DNA of 64,000 nucleotides from Sutterella sp. (GTDB lineage Bacteria; Pseudomonadota; Gammaproteobacteria; Burkholderiales; Burkholderiaceae_F): assembly GCA_020025955.1 (NCBI GenBank), contig JAHHRF010000001.1, forward strand, positions 1 to 64,000, read 5' to 3'. Positions within the stretch are counted from its first letter, which is position 1; every line of letters begins with the position of its first letter. Positions 47,476 through 59,786 of the stretch are shown here, piece after piece. The notes under the pieces are model-generated. The model saw only the letters and a program-made list of their open reading frames with translations. It did no database searches and was not told the origin of the DNA. The translations under genes were made by a program, and so were the position numbers.

Positions 47476-47624
47476 TTTGTTTCCTCTTTCGTTACTTCAG
47501 TCTCGGTTGGCTTAAAAATAAAAGATGCCAACCTTACTTATGTTTATGTGATCCCATGGATCACGGACTTACTCGGTCAAACACACTGTGTGTTGACCGT
47601 ACACTCACGGTCAATGCCGCGAAA
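47476..47624 (-). promoter_or_regulatory. rpsL-rpsG junction with competing hairpins
   Basis: GTGATCC/GGATCAC (47548-47554 with 47558-47564), a GGTCAA(A)CACAC/GTGTGTTGACC stem (47575-47598, one bulge) and TGACCGT/ACGGTCA (47594-47600 with 47607-47613) lie in 149 bases. The second and third overlap at 47594-47598, so they are mutually exclusive. In E. coli S7 binds this junction. Confidence 0.55.
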
Positions 47625-48002
47625 TTACGCAGCCTTCGGGCGCTTAGCACCGTACTTGGAGCGAGCTTGCTTACGGTCCTTAACACCCTGGGTGTCAAGG
47701 GAGCCACGCACGATGTGATAACGCACACCAGGCAAGTCCTTCACACGACCGCCGCGGATAAGCACGACCGAGTGTTCTTGCAAGTTGTGGCCTTCACCAC
47801 CGATGTAGGAAATGACTTCAAAGCCATTGGTGAGACGCACCTTAGCGACCTTACGAAGGGCCGAGTTCGGCTTCTTCGGGGTCGTCGTGTAAACACGAGT
47901 ACAAACGCCACGCTTCTGCGGGCAGTTCTTCAAGGCAGGGCTCTTGGATTTTTCGTGCGTAAGCGCGCGAGGCTTACGTACGAGCTGGTTAATAGTAGGC
48001 AT
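47625..48002 (-). CDS. rpsL: 30S ribosomal protein S12
   Basis: Controls decoding accuracy. The 125-residue product starts [20 protein letters not shown]. The streptomycin-relevant Lys 43 (in [10 protein letters not shown]) and Lys 88 (in [12 protein letters not shown] context) are present, so no resistance change is seen. It is separated from rpoC by 327 bases. Confidence 0.98.
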   Translation of the reverse strand: MPTINQLVRKPRALTHEKSKSPALKNCPQKRGVCTRVYTTTPKKPNSALRKVAKVRLTNGFEVISYIGGEGHNLQEHSVVLIRGGRVKDLPGVRYHIVRGSLDTQGVKDRKQARSKYGAKRPKAA

Positions 48003-48329
48003 AAACGTCCGTCTAATATCAAATTAAACTGACTCTTTCGAGTCTTTATGAATGAAAAATCCTCAAAAAAAGCACCCCCTTATTCTCATTGAACGCCCTT
48101 CTAAGAGAGGGACGTTCGCAAAAAATACAAGTTCGCTTTTTCTAAGAACCTGTGATTTTTGTCCAAAGACCCCCCTGCTGTCAAGCCTAGGGGGCTGGTT
48201 TTTTCATGAAGAAAATGCCCACTACGCATAAGCGTGGCAGGCATTCTCTTCGAAACTGTTGCCTAACAGCCCTGCCCCACCCGTTACCCGGTAAGGCAAG
48301 ACATTAGGCTTTTTTCAGTTTTTTTCGCG
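48003..48329 (-). promoter_or_regulatory. rpoC-rpsL spacer with hairpins
   Basis: 327 bases without a gene. An AATGCC...GGCATT stem with internal pairing (about 48214-48245), a CCCCCT/AGGGGG stem (about 48170-48194) and a GAACG...CGTTC stem (48091-48117) are visible, with T-rich tracts between. The outer GCCTAA/TTAGGC pair (48261-48266 with 48304-48309) may close a larger structure next to the rpoC stop. Expected to hold the rpoBC terminator and the str-like promoter; I could not fix a promoter by sequence. Confidence 0.45.
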
Positions 48330-51300
48330 TTATTCCGCGAAGGGATCGTCCGTCGGAGCTAACGGGCTCACTTCCTTGGCATCGTCCTGGTTGATTTCCG
48401 AGAACGGATCCAAGAAAGCGTCCGGATCGGCGAACGGATCATTCTGGTCGGCGACCGGAGCGACGAGCTCTTGCGCTTCAATGCGCTCAGCTTCGTCACG
48501 GGCACGGCGAGCCTTGTGGTAGGCCAAGCCAGTACCGGCCGGGATCAAACGACCCACGATCACGTTTTCCTTCAGACCACGGAGGTCGTCCTGTTTGCCC
48601 ATGATGGCGGCTTCCGTCAACACGCGCGTCGTTTCCTGGAAGGACGCAGCGGAGATGAAGCTATCCGTGGACAAGGAGGCCTTCGTAATACCGAGGAGCA
48701 CGTTGTCGTAGAGGGCGGGACGGCCACCTTCGGCCACCACGCGATCGTTTTCGTCGAGCATTTCGCTACGTTCGACCTGTTCACCCGTGATGAAGCGGGT
48801 GTCGCCCGGATCGGTAATCGCAACACGGCGGAGCATCTGACGAACAATCACTTCAATGTGCTTGTCGTTAATCTTCACACCCTGCAAGCGGTACACGTCC
48901 TGAACTTCGTCGACGATGTAGCGAGCCAACTCTTCGATACCGAGCAAGCGAAGGATGTCATGCGGATCGACCGGACCGTCAACCACTTCTTCACCCTTCT
49001 GGACAATCTGACCTTCGTGAACGAGGACCGTCTTATCCTTGCTGATCAAGGTTTCGTGGCTGTTGCCTTCCTGGTCGGTGATGATCAAGCGCTGCTTACC
49101 CTTGGTTTCCTTACCGAAGGTGACGGTACCCGTCACTTCAGCGAGCATGCCGGCGTCCTTCGGGGAACGGGCTTCGAAAAGCTCGGCCACACGCGGGAGA
49201 CCCCCGGTAATGTCTCGGGTCTTCTGGCTTTCGGTCGGGATACGAGCCAACACGTCGCCCTTACCCACAGACTGATCGTCACGAACCACGACGAGAGCGC
49301 CCACCGGCAACTGAATCGTCACCGCGTGATCCGTACCCGGAATCTTCACTTCATTGCCGTTTTCGTCAAAGAGGTGAACCACCGGACGGAGAACGCCACC
49401 GGTCTTGGAACCCTTGGCAGCCGCCGACTTCACCGCACCCGTCGCACGCTTCGGGTCGATAACGACCAAGCTGGAAAGGCCCGTGACTTCGTCGACCTGG
49501 TTCATCACGGTCACGTTTTCGATCACGTTTTCGAACTTCACCTTACCGGCGAACTCCGTGATAATCGGACGCGTCATCGGATCCCAGTTAGCGAGGATCT
49601 GGCCGGCCTTAATTTCCTGATCGGGCTTGACCTGGAGGGTCGCACCGTACGGAACCTTATGGCGTTCACGTTCGCGGCCGTTTTCCGTAATGACGATTTC
49701 GCCAGAACGAGAAATCACGACCAATTCACCCTTAGCGTTACGAACGTAGCGCATAGCGGGCGAGTAACCGACGGAACCCGCGGACTTGGCTTCAACGCTC
49801 GACGCGACCGCAGCACGGCTTGCAGCACCCCCAATATGGAAGGTACGCATCGTCAACTGAGTACCCGGTTCACCAATGGACTGGGCGGCGATCACACCGA
49901 CCGATTCACCGGCGTTGACCAAGGAACCACGGCCTAAGTCACGGCCATAGCACTTCGCGCACAAGCCATAACGCGTACGGCAGGTAAGCGGGGTGCGGAC
50001 CTTAACGAGGTCAATACCACGTTCGTCAATGACGTCGCACAAGTCTTCGTCGATCAAGGTATTGGCCGCAATGACCAATTCCTGCGTATCCGGGTCATAG
50101 ACGTCCAAAGCCGTCACACGACCTAAGATGCGATCGCGCAAGGCCTGAATGACTTCACCGCCTTCAACGAGAGCACGCATTTCAACGCCATCGTCCGTAC
50201 CGCAATCGTCTTCGATCACGACCAAGTCCTGCGTCACGTCAACGAGACGACGGGTCAAGTAACCGGAGTTAGCGGTCTTCAAGGCCGTATCGGCCAAACC
50301 CTTACGGGCACCGTGGGTCGAAATAAAGTACTGAAGAACGTTCAAGCCTTCACGGAAGTTTGCGGTAATCGGGGTTTCAATAATGGAGCCGTCCGGCTTA
50401 GCCATCAAACCACGCATACCGGCCAACTGACGAATCTGAGCCGCGGAACCACGAGCCCCGGAGTCAGCCATCATGTAGACGCTGTTGAAGGATTCCTGAC
50501 GGACCTTCTTACCGTGACGGTCAATGGTGGGTTCGCTCGAGAGCTCGGTCATCATGACCTTACCAACCTGATCCGACGTACGACCCCAGATGTCCACCAC
50601 CTTGTTGTAGCGTTCGCCCTGGGTCACGAGACCGGAGGTGTACTGCTCTTCAATGAGCTTGACTTCCTGCTCAGCGGCACGGACGAGTTCTTCCTTCTTG
50701 GCGGGAACCGACATGTCGCCCACACAGATGGAGATACCCGCACGCGTCGAGAGACGGTAACCGTTGTCTTTTAACTTGTCCGCGAAGAGCACCGTCGCAC
50801 GAAGACCGCACTTACGGAAGCAGCGGTTGATCAAGCGAGCGATTTCCTTCTTCTTCAACGTGATGTTCAATTCCGCGAAGCTCATCCCTTCAGGGAGGAT
50901 CGTGGAGAGAAGCGCACGGCCAACCGTGGTTTCATAACGAACCATCTTCGGGGCTAAATTGCCCGTCTTTTCGTCGAAGTGGAATTCCTTAATACGGACG
51001 GTACAACGGGTCTGGAGTTCCACAACCTTGTTGTCCCAAGCGCGCTGAACTTCAGCGACGTCCGCAAAGAACATGCCTTCGCCCTTGCCGTTGATCTTTT
51101 CACGCGTAGCGTAGTAAAGACCCAAGACCATGTCCTGAGACGGCACGATAGAAGGATCGCCGTTAGCCGGGAAGAGCACGTTGTTGGAGGCGAGCATCAA
51201 GCTACGAGCTTCCAACTGGGCTTCAAGGCTCAACGGAACGTGAACAGCCATCTGGTCACCGTCGAAGTCAGCGTTAAACGCAGCACAGACGAGCGGGTGT

Positions 51301-52649
51301 AACTGGAGGGCCTTCCCTTCGATCAACTTCGGTTCAAACGCCTGAATACCCAAGCGGTGAAGCGTCGGAGCACGGTTGAGCATCACGGGATGCTCGTAAA
51401 TGACTTCTTCCAAGATGTCCCAAACGACGGCATCCTGATTTTCCACCATCTTCTTAGCGGCCTTCGGGGTCTGCGCGAGACCACGGGCAACGAGCTTATT
51501 GAAGATGAAGGGCTTGAAGAGTTCGAGCGCCATTAACTTCGGCAAACCGCACTGATGCAAGCGCAATTCCGGACCCACCGTAATCACGGAACGGCCCGAG
51601 TAGTCCACACGCTTACCCAAGAGGTTCTGACGGAAACGACCGCCCTTACCCTTGATCATGTCAGCCAAGGACTTCAACGGACGACGGTTCGGACCGGTCA
51701 TAGCACGACCGCGACGGCCGTTGTCTAAGAGGGAGTCCACCGCTTCCTGAAGCATGCGCTTTTCGTTGCGCACGATGATGTCCGGCGCCTTGATTTCAAG
51801 GAGCTTCTTCAAACGGTTATTACGGTTAATAACGCGGCGATACAAGTCGTTCAAGTCGGAGGTCGCGAAGCGGCCACCATCCAAGGCCACCAACGGACGC
51901 AAATCCGGCGGGAGCACAGGAAGGACGCTCATGACCATCCATTCGGGCTTAATGCCAGAGCGCTGGAAGCCTTCAAGGACCTTCAAGCGCTTGGCAAACT
52001 TCTTGATCTTGCCTTCAGAACTGGTTTCGCTCAATTCCTTACGAAGACGCGAGACTTCTTCATCGATGTCGATGGAAGCGAGCAACGCGCTGATGGCTTC
52101 CGCGCCCATCATGGCGGTGAATTCACCGGCATGCTGGGTCGTGGCTTCCAAGAATTCTTCTTCGTTTAAGAGCTGGCCGCGTTCGAGTTCCGTGAGACCG
52201 GGATCGGTCACAACGTAGGCTTCGAAGTAGAGCACGCGTTCGATATCACGCAACGGGATATCGAGCACCATGCCCATACGGCTCGGAAGGCTCTTTAAGA
52301 ACCAGATGTGAGCGACGGGGCTCGCCAAGTCGATGTGGCCCATGCGTTCACGGCGAACCTTAGCGAGCGTCACTTCGACGCCGCACTTTTCGCAGATCAC
52401 GCCACGGTTCTTCAAGCGCTTGTACTTACCGCACAAGCACTCGTAGTCCTTCGTCGGCCCGAAGATCTTGGCGCAGAACAAACCGTCGCGCTCAGGTTTC
52501 TGGGTGCGATAGTTAATCGTTTCAGGCTTCTTAACTTCGCCATAAGACCAGGAATGAATCTTCTCAGGGCTGGCCAAACCGATGCGGATGGCATCAAAGT
52601 GTTCGTCAGCCTGAGCCTGGCTGAAAATATCGTTAAGCGGCATAGTCAT
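48330..52649 (-). CDS. rpoC: RNA polymerase beta-prime subunit
   Basis: Catalytic subunit of RNA polymerase. The 1,439-residue product has the N-terminal zinc ribbon (CLCGKYKRL...CEKCGVEV), the absolutely conserved [12 protein letters not shown] with three Mg-binding aspartates (about 460-471), and the second zinc site (CGTDDG...[13 protein letters not shown]). It starts three bases after the rpoB stop with GAGGAAAA upstream, and ends in an acidic tail, as in other Burkholderiales. Confidence 0.99.
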   Translation of the reverse strand: MTMPLNDIFSQAQADEHFDAIRIGLASPEKIHSWSYGEVKKPETINYRTQKPERDGLFCAKIFGPTKDYECLCGKYKRLKNRGVICEKCGVEVTLAKVRRERMGHIDLASPVAHIWFLKSLPSRMGMVLDIPLRDIERVLYFEAYVVTDPGLTELERGQLLNEEEFLEATTQHAGEFTAMMGAEAISALLASIDIDEEVSRLRKELSETSSEGKIKKFAKRLKVLEGFQRSGIKPEWMVMSVLPVLPPDLRPLVALDGGRFATSDLNDLYRRVINRNNRLKKLLEIKAPDIIVRNEKRMLQEAVDSLLDNGRRGRAMTGPNRRPLKSLADMIKGKGGRFRQNLLGKRVDYSGRSVITVGPELRLHQCGLPKLMALELFKPFIFNKLVARGLAQTPKAAKKMVENQDAVVWDILEEVIYEHPVMLNRAPTLHRLGIQAFEPKLIEGKALQLHPLVCAAFNADFDGDQMAVHVPLSLEAQLEARSLMLASNNVLFPANGDPSIVPSQDMVLGLYYATREKINGKGEGMFFADVAEVQRAWDNKVVELQTRCTVRIKEFHFDEKTGNLAPKMVRYETTVGRALLSTILPEGMSFAELNITLKKKEIARLINRCFRKCGLRATVLFADKLKDNGYRLSTRAGISICVGDMSVPAKKEELVRAAEQEVKLIEEQYTSGLVTQGERYNKVVDIWGRTSDQVGKVMMTELSSEPTIDRHGKKVRQESFNSVYMMADSGARGSAAQIRQLAGMRGLMAKPDGSIIETPITANFREGLNVLQYFISTHGARKGLADTALKTANSGYLTRRLVDVTQDLVVIEDDCGTDDGVEMRALVEGGEVIQALRDRILGRVTALDVYDPDTQELVIAANTLIDEDLCDVIDERGIDLVKVRTPLTCRTRYGLCAKCYGRDLGRGSLVNAGESVGVIAAQSIGEPGTQLTMRTFHIGGAASRAAVASSVEAKSAGSVGYSPAMRYVRNAKGELVVISRSGEIVITENGRERERHKVPYGATLQVKPDQEIKAGQILANWDPMTRPIITEFAGKVKFENVIENVTVMNQVDEVTGLSSLVVIDPKRATGAVKSAAAKGSKTGGVLRPVVHLFDENGNEVKIPGTDHAVTIQLPVGALVVVRDDQSVGKGDVLARIPTESQKTRDITGGLPRVAELFEARSPKDAGMLAEVTGTVTFGKETKGKQRLIITDQEGNSHETLISKDKTVLVHEGQIVQKGEEVVDGPVDPHDILRLLGIEELARYIVDEVQDVYRLQGVKINDKHIEVIVRQMLRRVAITDPGDTRFITGEQVERSEMLDENDRVVAEGGRPALYDNVLLGITKASLSTDSFISAASFQETTRVLTEAAIMGKQDDLRGLKENVIVGRLIPAGTGLAYHKARRARDEAERIEAQELVAPVADQNDPFADPDAFLDPFSEINQDDAKEVSPLAPTDDPFAE

Positions 52650-52652
52650 CGC

Positions 52653-55600
52653 TTAGTTTTCCTCTTTGTTCTTGACGAGGTCGATGTCGATACCCAGCGA
52701 CCGGATTTCCTTAACCAACACATTGAAGGACTCGGGCATGCCGGCTTCAATCTTGTGGTCACCCTTGACGATGTTTTCGTAGACCTTCGTACGACCAGCG
52801 ACGTCGTCGGACTTAACCGTCAACATTTCCTGGAGCACGTAGGACGCACCGTATGCTTCGAGAGCCCACACTTCCATTTCACCGAAACGCTGGCCACCGA
52901 ACTGAGCCTTACCGCCCAACGGCTGCTGCGTAACGAGGGAGTACGGACCCGTGGAACGCGCATGCATCTTGTCGTCAACCAAATGGTGGAGCTTCAAGTA
53001 GTGCATGAAGCCAACCGTAACGGGACGTTCAAACGCTTCACCCGTACGGCCGTCGAACAACTTCGCCTGGGTCTTCGCCGGGTTGAGTTCGAGGCGCTTG
53101 GCTTCTGCGTCCGGGAAGGCCAAATCGAGCATCATGCGGATCTGTTCTTCCGTGGCACCGTCGAAGACCGGGGTCGCAAACGGCATACCGTTCTTCAAGT
53201 TCTTGGCCAAGGTCATCAATTCGTCATCGGTGAGACTGTCGATATCTTCGGTCTTACCGGTGCGGTTATAGACTTCGTTCAAGAAACCGCGGATCTGGTT
53301 CACCTGTTCGGTCTTGAGCATTTCTTCAATGCGCCAGCCGAGACCCTTAGCAGCCCAACCCAAGTGAACTTCGAGCACCTGCCCAATGTTCATACGGGAC
53401 GGCACGCCCAACGGGTTCAAGACGATGTCAGCAGGACGACCGTCGGTCATGTACGGCATATCTTCGATCGGGCAGATCTTGGAGACCACACCCTTGTTAC
53501 CGTGACGACCGGCCATCTTGTCACCCGGCTGGAGACGACGACGTTCCGCAATGTAGACCTTCACCATCTTCATGACGCCCGGCGGCAATTCGTCACCGCG
53601 GGTCATCTTGTCGACCTTGTTCTGGTACTTCTTGTGGTTTTCTTCGCGCGTCTGCTCAATGGCCTTGCGGGTGAGCTCAATGGTGTTCTGAGCGTCTTCG
53701 CTTTCCATGCGCAATTCGAAGAGCTGGTAGTCACCCAAGCCTTCCAAGACGGAAGCCGTGAGCTTCTTACCGGGCTGGACGCCTTCCGGACCACCGGCGA
53801 CGACCTGACCGACCAACTGACGACGTAAACGATCAAAGGCGTCACGTTCCACAATGCGCAACTGGTCACCCAAGTCGCGGTTGTAGCGCTGGAGCGCCGT
53901 GTCGATAATGCTCTGAGCACGGGCATCACGTTCCACGCCATCACGCGTGAAGACCTGAACGTCAATGACGGTACCGGTCATGCCAGAGGGCACACGAAGG
54001 CTCGTATCCTTGACGTCAGAAGCCTTTTCACCGAAGATGACGCGCAGAAGCTTTTCTTCCGGCGTCAACTGGCTTTCGCCCTTCGGGGTCACCTTACCGA
54101 CGAGCACGTCACCGGCCTTGACTTCAGCACCAATCTGAACGATACCGCACTGGTCCAAACGACCGAGCTGGCTTTCAGAGAGGTTGGAGATGTCACGGGT
54201 GATTTCTTCAGGCCCGAGCTTGGTGTCACGAGCGTTACAGCTCAATTCTTCGATATGGATCGACGTGTAGCGGTCATCGGCCACAACGCGTTCAGAGATC
54301 AACACCGAGTCTTCGTAGTTGTAGCCGTTCCAAGGCATAAAGGCGATGAGCATGTTCTGACCCAACGCGAGTTCGCCCATGTCGGTCGAAGCGCCGTCAG
54401 CCAGCACGTCACCCTTGGCCACGATGTCACCCTTCATCACGATCGGACGCTGGTTGATGTTCGTGGACTGGTTGGAACGCGTGAACTTCTGAAGCGTGTA
54501 GATATCCACACCGGTTTCACCGGCCACGCTTTCTTCGTCGTTAACACGAATCACGACACGGTTGGCGTCAACGTAGTCGACGATACCGCCACGACGCGCC
54601 TGAACGGTGGTCTTGGAGTCAACCGCAACCGTACGTTCAACACCCGTACCCACGACCGGCTTTTCCGGACGCAAGCAAGGCACACCCTGACGCTGCATGT
54701 TCGAACCCATCAAAGCACGGTTCGCGTCATCGTGTTCCAAGAACGGAATCAAGGCGGCAGCACAAGACACGATCTGGGACGGTGCCACGTCCATGTACTG
54801 GATACGTTCGGGGCTGGCCAACACGAATTCACCGTTATCACGCGCGGAGACGAGTTCCTGCGTCAAGCGGCCGTTATCGTCCATTTCGGCGTTAGCCTGG
54901 GCGATGATGTAGCGACCTTCTTCGATAGCGGAGAGGTAGTGAATTTCCTGGCTAGCGACGCCATTTTCCACCTTACGGTAAGGCGTCTCAAGGAAGCCGT
55001 ACTCGTTTAAGCGGGCGTACAAAGCCAAGGAGTTAATCAAACCAATGTTCGGACCTTCAGGCGTTTCAATCGGGCAAACACGACCGTAGTGAGTCGGATG
55101 CACGTCACGCACTTCGAAGCCGGCACGTTCACGGGTCAAACCACCCGGCCCTAAAGCGGAGATACGACGCTTATGCGTGATTTCCGACAAGGGGTTGGTC
55201 TGGTCCATAAACTGGGAGAGCTGGCTGGAGCCGAAGAACTCACGGATGGCAGCGCTAATGGGCTTGGAGTTGATCAAGTCCTGCGGGGTAAGACCATCGC
55301 TTTCAGCCTGGTTCAAACGTTCACGCACGGCGCGTTCAACACGCACGAGACCGGAACGGAACTGGTTTTCAGCGAGTTCGCCCACGCAACGCACGCGACG
55401 GTTACCGAGGTGGTCAATGTCGTCCACACCGCTAACCTGGCAGGTGCGAGCCACGCCATCAGCATCGAACAATTCGGTGGCGTCCTGACCGTTGCGAAGC
55501 GCAACGAGCACGGCCATCGTGTCGACGATGTCTTCGTTCGTCAAGGTCATGGAACCGGTGGGTTCAGCACGGCCAAAACGGGCGTTAACCTTCATGCGGC

Positions 55601-56819
55601 CCACGCGCGAGAGATCGTACGTTTCGGCATCAAAGAACAAACGGTTAAAGAGCGACTCAACGGCGTCTTCCGTGGGGGGCTCACCCGGGCGCATCATGCG
55701 ATAGATCGCCACGCGAGCGGCCAACTGGTCGGGCGTGTCGTCTAAGCGGAGCGTCTGCGAGATGTAGTTACCATGGTCGAGCTCATTGGTGAAGAGCGTT
55801 TCAAACGTCTTCACGCCCGCGGCACGCAAGGCGGCCAACACGTCAGCGGTGATTTCGTCGTTGCAGTTAGCAATGACTTCACCGTCTTCGTTGGCGTAGG
55901 TCTTGGCGAGCACGCGACCCAAGAGGTAATCGTCAGGCACGTTGATGCTCGTGACATTGGCCTTACCCAAGTCACGGATGTGCTTAGCCGTCATACGCTT
56001 GTCGGCGGGCACAATCACGGTGCCGTCGGCAGCGGTAACGGGGAAGCTTAAGGTCTGACCCTTTAAGCGTTCGGCGATCACGGGGAGCTGGGCGCCCATG
56101 GCAGATAATTCGAACTGATCGAACTTGAAGAAGCGAGCAAGAATCTGCTCAGGCGTCATGCCGATAGCCTTCAAGAGGATCGTGCCGGGCATCTTACGAC
56201 GACGGTCAACGCGGAAGTACAAGATGTCCTTCGCATCGAATTCGAAGTCGAGCCAAGAGCCACGGTAAGGAATCACACGAGCGGAGAAGAGCAACTTCCC
56301 GGAGGAGTGGGTCTTACCCTTGTCGTGTTCGAAGAAAATACCAGGCGAACGGTGCAACTGACTCACGATAACGCGTTCAGTACCGTTGATGATGAAGGAG
56401 CCCTTTTCCGTCATCAAGGGGATTTCACCCATGTAGACGTCATTCTGACGGATTTCTTTAACCGTCTCGGGCTTGTCGGCGTCGCGATCGAAGATCTGTA
56501 ACTGGATCTTGGCACGCACGCGCGAGCAATAGGTCAACCCGCGCAGCTGGCATTCGGCCACGTCGAATTCGGGAGCTTCAAGAAGATACTCAACGAAGTT
56601 CAAACGGGCATAACCGTTGTTGCTGTTGATGGGGAAGATGGAAGTAAAGGCCGCCTGCAAACCGTATTCATTGTTACGGGCTTTAGGGGCAACGTCAACC
56701 TGCAAGAATTCTTCGTAAGAACGAAGCTGAGTATCAAGCAGGGAAGGCACTTCAAGGACGCTCGGGCGAGAGGCAAAGCTCTTGCGGATGCGCTTCTTTT
56801 CAGTGAACGAGTACGACAT
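52653..56819 (-). CDS. rpoB: RNA polymerase beta subunit
   Basis: The start at 56819 gives 1,388 residues beginning [20 protein letters not shown], with GGAG upstream; an in-frame GTG lies six codons earlier. The rifampicin region reads [29 protein letters not shown], with the Gln, Asp, His and Ser positions all as in sensitive bacteria. It is coupled to rpoC. The gene follows rplL across a 285-base spacer with hairpins. Confidence 0.99.
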   Translation of the reverse strand: MSYSFTEKKRIRKSFASRPSVLEVPSLLDTQLRSYEEFLQVDVAPKARNNEYGLQAAFTSIFPINSNNGYARLNFVEYLLEAPEFDVAECQLRGLTYCSRVRAKIQLQIFDRDADKPETVKEIRQNDVYMGEIPLMTEKGSFIINGTERVIVSQLHRSPGIFFEHDKGKTHSSGKLLFSARVIPYRGSWLDFEFDAKDILYFRVDRRRKMPGTILLKAIGMTPEQILARFFKFDQFELSAMGAQLPVIAERLKGQTLSFPVTAADGTVIVPADKRMTAKHIRDLGKANVTSINVPDDYLLGRVLAKTYANEDGEVIANCNDEITADVLAALRAAGVKTFETLFTNELDHGNYISQTLRLDDTPDQLAARVAIYRMMRPGEPPTEDAVESLFNRLFFDAETYDLSRVGRMKVNARFGRAEPTGSMTLTNEDIVDTMAVLVALRNGQDATELFDADGVARTCQVSGVDDIDHLGNRRVRCVGELAENQFRSGLVRVERAVRERLNQAESDGLTPQDLINSKPISAAIREFFGSSQLSQFMDQTNPLSEITHKRRISALGPGGLTRERAGFEVRDVHPTHYGRVCPIETPEGPNIGLINSLALYARLNEYGFLETPYRKVENGVASQEIHYLSAIEEGRYIIAQANAEMDDNGRLTQELVSARDNGEFVLASPERIQYMDVAPSQIVSCAAALIPFLEHDDANRALMGSNMQRQGVPCLRPEKPVVGTGVERTVAVDSKTTVQARRGGIVDYVDANRVVIRVNDEESVAGETGVDIYTLQKFTRSNQSTNINQRPIVMKGDIVAKGDVLADGASTDMGELALGQNMLIAFMPWNGYNYEDSVLISERVVADDRYTSIHIEELSCNARDTKLGPEEITRDISNLSESQLGRLDQCGIVQIGAEVKAGDVLVGKVTPKGESQLTPEEKLLRVIFGEKASDVKDTSLRVPSGMTGTVIDVQVFTRDGVERDARAQSIIDTALQRYNRDLGDQLRIVERDAFDRLRRQLVGQVVAGGPEGVQPGKKLTASVLEGLGDYQLFELRMESEDAQNTIELTRKAIEQTREENHKKYQNKVDKMTRGDELPPGVMKMVKVYIAERRRLQPGDKMAGRHGNKGVVSKICPIEDMPYMTDGRPADIVLNPLGVPSRMNIGQVLEVHLGWAAKGLGWRIEEMLKTEQVNQIRGFLNEVYNRTGKTEDIDSLTDDELMTLAKNLKNGMPFATPVFDGATEEQIRMMLDLAFPDAEAKRLELNPAKTQAKLFDGRTGEAFERPVTVGFMHYLKLHHLVDDKMHARSTGPYSLVTQQPLGGKAQFGGQRFGEMEVWALEAYGASYVLQEMLTVKSDDVAGRTKVYENIVKGDHKIEAGMPESFNVLVKEIRSLGIDIDLVKNKEEN

Positions 56820-57104
56820 GGACACTCCGTTCGACACTAGGGATGAGCCAACTGATGTCCGGGTTACGCTTCGTATATTGACGCCAAAAACCGCACAGAC
56901 AATGAGGCACTCGCCCCAGCCTGTACGGCAGAGATCAATGGTAGAAAGTTTTTATGTAAGCCCGTTCATCAATGAGAAAGATTTTGAACTGAATTCTCAA
57001 AAATCGTGTCTTGTGAACCCAGTTCAAAATCCCTCCTAAGCGGAGGGATTAAAGAGCTGCAACTTTCATTATGAAGGTTACAGCTCTTACTTTTCAAGTA
57101 AAAA
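56820..57104 (-). promoter_or_regulatory. rplL-rpoB spacer with attenuator-like hairpins
   Basis: A near-perfect 18-bp stem (57052-57069 with 57071-57088, one mismatch and one G-U pair) sits directly after the rplL stop, then AATCCCTCC/GGAGGGATT (57028-57036 with 57042-57050), and ATTTTGAACT/AGTTCAAAAT (56981-56990 with 57021-57030) can form an alternative that overlaps the second. In E. coli this junction holds an attenuator and an RNase III site, so a similar role is likely. Confidence 0.6.
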
Positions 57105-57482
57105 TTACTTGAGAACGACCTTAGCGCCGGCTTCTTCGAGCTTCTTGGCGGCAGCTTCGGCGTCAGCCTTAGCGAGGCCTTCCTTGACAGCCTTGGGAGC
57201 GCCTTCAACGAGGTCCTTGGCTTCCTTGAGGCCGAGACCGGTCATTTCGCGAACGACCTTGATCACAGCGATCTTGTTGGAACCAGCGGATTCGAGAACG
57301 ACGTCGAATTCAGACTTTTCTTCAGCGGCAGCGCCACCAGCGGCAGCGGGAGCAGCCACAGCCACAGCAGCGGCAGCAGCGGAAACGCCGAACTTGTCTT
57401 CCATCATCGTGATGAGTTCGGAGATTTCGAGAACGGTCTTGGAAGCGATAGCTTCGAGGATTTCTTCATTGGTAAGGGCCAT
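57105..57482 (-). CDS. rplL: 50S ribosomal protein L7/L12
   Basis: Stalk protein that recruits translation GTPases. The 125-residue product has an N-terminal dimerisation helix, an alanine/glycine-rich hinge (about 36-54) and the C-terminal domain with [23 protein letters not shown]. It starts 43 bases after rplJ. Confidence 0.98.
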   Translation of the reverse strand: MALTNEEILEAIASKTVLEISELITMMEDKFGVSAAAAAVAVAAPAAAGGAAAEEKSEFDVVLESAGSNKIAVIKVVREMTGLGLKEAKDLVEGAPKAVKEGLAKADAEAAAKKLEEAGAKVVLK

Positions 57483-57525
57483 TTTATGACTCCAGATTTA
57501 CGTAGTGTTAAATAAAAAAGTTTGA

Positions 57526-58056
57526 TCAGGCAGCAGCCTGTTCCTTGGCATCGCGCACGGCAGCCACGGTACGCACGAAGCGGGCCGGGACTTCGTTGAT
57601 GGTACGAACAAACTTGGCAACAGGTTCGTTCATCGTAGCCATCAACTTGGCAAGGAGTTCTTCACGGCTCGGCATCGAGGCGAGGTTCTTAACAGCAGCT
57701 TCGTCCATGACGAAGTTGGCCATTGCACCACCCTTGATAACGAGCTTGTCGTTTTCCTTGGCGAAGTTGGCAAGCACCTTGGCAGCAGCAACCGGGTCGG
57801 CGGAGAAGCCGTAGACGAGCGGACCAACTAACTGGTCAGCAATCCCGGCAAACTCCGTGCCTTCCACAGCACGGCGAACCAACGTGTTCTTGACAACACG
57901 CAACGTCACGTTGTTGGCACGCGCCTGCGCACGCAACTTCGTAACAGCCTCAACGCTCAGCCCACGGTATTCGGCGATGACAATTGCGGAAGAGTCGGCC
58001 ACGATGGCAGAAACTTCTTCAATGACAGCAGCCTTATCTTGACGATTAAGACCCAT
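57526..58056 (-). CDS. rplJ: 50S ribosomal protein L10
   Basis: Holds the L7/L12 stalk and represses its own operon through the leader in enterics. The 176-residue product starts [20 protein letters not shown] and contains [16 protein letters not shown]. It lies 478 bases after rplA with a structured leader between them. Confidence 0.98.
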   Translation of the reverse strand: MGLNRQDKAAVIEEVSAIVADSSAIVIAEYRGLSVEAVTKLRAQARANNVTLRVVKNTLVRRAVEGTEFAGIADQLVGPLVYGFSADPVAAAKVLANFAKENDKLVIKGGAMANFVMDEAAVKNLASMPSREELLAKLMATMNEPVAKFVRTINEVPARFVRTVAAVRDAKEQAAA

Positions 58057-58534
58057 GGTCTGGCTCCACTCAGAGGTGTCTTCTTAACGAGGACACCGGT
58101 TCAAAATAACCGGCATACTTCTGAGAGTTTTGGCGCATTCATTTCGTCTCGCAAAAACGAGCTCGATTGAAACACAACGCAATCTCTCTTCGGTTTACCG
58201 TCTACGTTGGATATCTTATTGAAGCTTTGCACCTGAGCGAAAGCCACCAGTGTGTAAAGCGAGTAAGACGATTAAGAGTTAGGGGAAAGACCCTTCGATA
58301 AGCTTTCGTTGTGAAGGTACTTTGTCTAACTGTCCAACGGTCTTTGACAGCAGCGATACCAGCACCGAAGTACGGCATCGCTACCCAAAGCCCTTGAGGC
58401 CTCACGACCTCAGAACGAAAAGAAAAGCTCTTTTCGTGGATATTCACGAAACCGAGGTTTCATGATCGTGACCCAGAGAGGTGACTCACTGGGTCACAAG
58501 GACTATCCCGTCCTTTAATTCGATTAAGCTTCGA
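58057..58534 (-). promoter_or_regulatory. rplA-rplJ spacer, likely L10 leader
   Basis: 478 bases with no gene. A GTGACCCAG/CTGGGTCAC stem (58468-58476 with 58489-58497) and GAAACC/GGTTTC (58449-58462) lie close to rplA. A GCTTTGCACCTG / ...GTGTAAAGC arm at 58224-58260 and CCGGTT/AACCGG at about 58096-58113 lie in the leader, in the position of the L10(L12)4-binding leader known in other bacteria. No convincing promoter was picked. Confidence 0.5.
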
Positions 58535-59230
58535 TTAGGCTTCGATGGAAGCAGCGTCAACGCGGACACCGATACCCATCGTGGAGCTGACGGAAACCTT
58601 ACGAACGTACTGACCCTTGGAGGAAGCAGGCTTGAGCTTCTGCAACTGATCCAAGAGAGCAGCGAGGTTCTTCTGGAGACGTTCAGCTTCGAAAGAAGCA
58701 CGACCGATCGGGGCGTGGATGATACCAGCCTTGTCAGCACGGAACTGAACCTGACCAGCCTTAGCGTTCTTAACAGCTTCAGCAACGTTCGGGGTGACCG
58801 TGCCAACCTTCGGGTTCGGCATCAAGCCACGCGGGCCGAGGATCTGACCGAGCTGACCCACAACGCGCATCGCATCCGGGGAAGCGATCACGACGTCGAA
58901 GTCGAGCTGACCGGCCTTAACCTGAGCAGCGAGGTCGTCGAAACCAACGACATCAGCACCAGCTTCGCGAGCTTCGTCAGCCTTGGCACCCTGCGTGAAC
59001 ACAGCCACGCGGACGGACTTACCCGTACCTTCGGGCATCACAACGGCGCCACGAACAGCCTGGTCAGACTTACGGGGGTCAATGCCGAGCTGAACAGCCA
59101 CGTCGACGGATTCGTCGAACTTGGCGTTAGCCGTTTCCTTGATCAAGTTCAACGCGTCGATAGCAGCGTAGATCTTGTTAGCTTCTGCCTTTTCGGAGAT
59201 AGCCTTCATGCGCTTCGTAAGCTTAGCCAT
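58535..59230 (-). CDS. rplA: 50S ribosomal protein L1
   Basis: Forms the L1 stalk that moves deacylated tRNA, and represses its operon in enterics. The 231-residue product has [14 protein letters not shown] near residue 131 and the [20 protein letters not shown] segment. It starts directly at the end of rplK with a one-base overlap. Confidence 0.98.
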   Translation of the reverse strand: MAKLTKRMKAISEKAEANKIYAAIDALNLIKETANAKFDESVDVAVQLGIDPRKSDQAVRGAVVMPEGTGKSVRVAVFTQGAKADEAREAGADVVGFDDLAAQVKAGQLDFDVVIASPDAMRVVGQLGQILGPRGLMPNPKVGTVTPNVAEAVKNAKAGQVQFRADKAGIIHAPIGRASFEAERLQKNLAALLDQLQKLKPASSKGQYVRKVSVSSTMGIGVRVDAASIEA

Positions 59231-59661
59231 TACAGACCCTCCACAATGATGCCCATGGAACGAGCAGAACCAGCGATCGTGCGAACAGCAGCTTCGAGGT
59301 CAGCAGCCGTAAGGTCGGGCTGCTTCGTCTTAGCGATTTCTTCAGCCTGAGCAAGGGTGATCTTGCCAACCTTGTCGGTATGCGGACGGGCAGAGCCCTT
59401 CTGAACCTTGGCAGCCTTCTTGATCAAGATGGAGGCCGGAGGGGTCTTCATCACGAACGTGAAGGACTTGTCTGCGAAAGCGGTGATCACGACAGGAATC
59501 GGGAGACCGGCTTCCATGCCCTGCGTCTTGGCGTTGAACGCCTTGCAGAATTCCATGATGTTAAGGCCACGCTGACCGAGAGCGGGACCAATGGGGGGCG
59601 AGGGATTAGCCTTACCAGCCGGCACTTGCAGCTTGATAAAGCCAACAATCTTCTTGGCCAT
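59230..59661 (-). CDS. rplK: 50S ribosomal protein L11
   Basis: GTPase-associated-centre protein, involved in RelA activation and the thiostrepton site. The 143-residue product starts [22 protein letters not shown], with the [19 protein letters not shown] segment. It lies 125 bases after nusG, with GTCAACG/CGTTGAC (59688-59705) and GCACTAT/ATAGTGC (59736-59760) hairpins between. Confidence 0.98.
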   Translation of the reverse strand: MAKKIVGFIKLQVPAGKANPSPPIGPALGQRGLNIMEFCKAFNAKTQGMEAGLPIPVVITAFADKSFTFVMKTPPASILIKKAAKVQKGSARPHTDKVGKITLAQAEEIAKTKQPDLTAADLEAAVRTIAGSARSMGIIVEGL

Positions 59662-59786
59662 TTAAAAACTTCCTTATGGGTACAGACGTCAACGAAGTCG
59701 TTGACTCCCCACGGTTAGGTTGTCGAGAAAAGAACGCACTATATCAATAAAAAATAGTGCTTGCAACTCGAAAAGCTGAAAAATTT

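Noticed and set aside
48471-49937. A 488-codon plus-strand frame opposite rpoC, and a 506-codon one at 52308-53828 opposite the rpoC-rpoB junction
   Set aside because: Both are antisense to essential conserved genes, rich in His, Arg and Val, and lack start signals; explained by codon bias.
53005-55745. rifampicin-, streptomycin- or macrolide-resistance changes in rpoB, rpsL, rplD or rplV
   Set aside because: The relevant positions read as in sensitive bacteria, so there is nothing to report as resistance.
58202-58447. An 81-codon frame in the rplA-rplJ spacer
   Set aside because: No domain, no ribosome-binding site, and it overlaps the presumed L10 leader structure.
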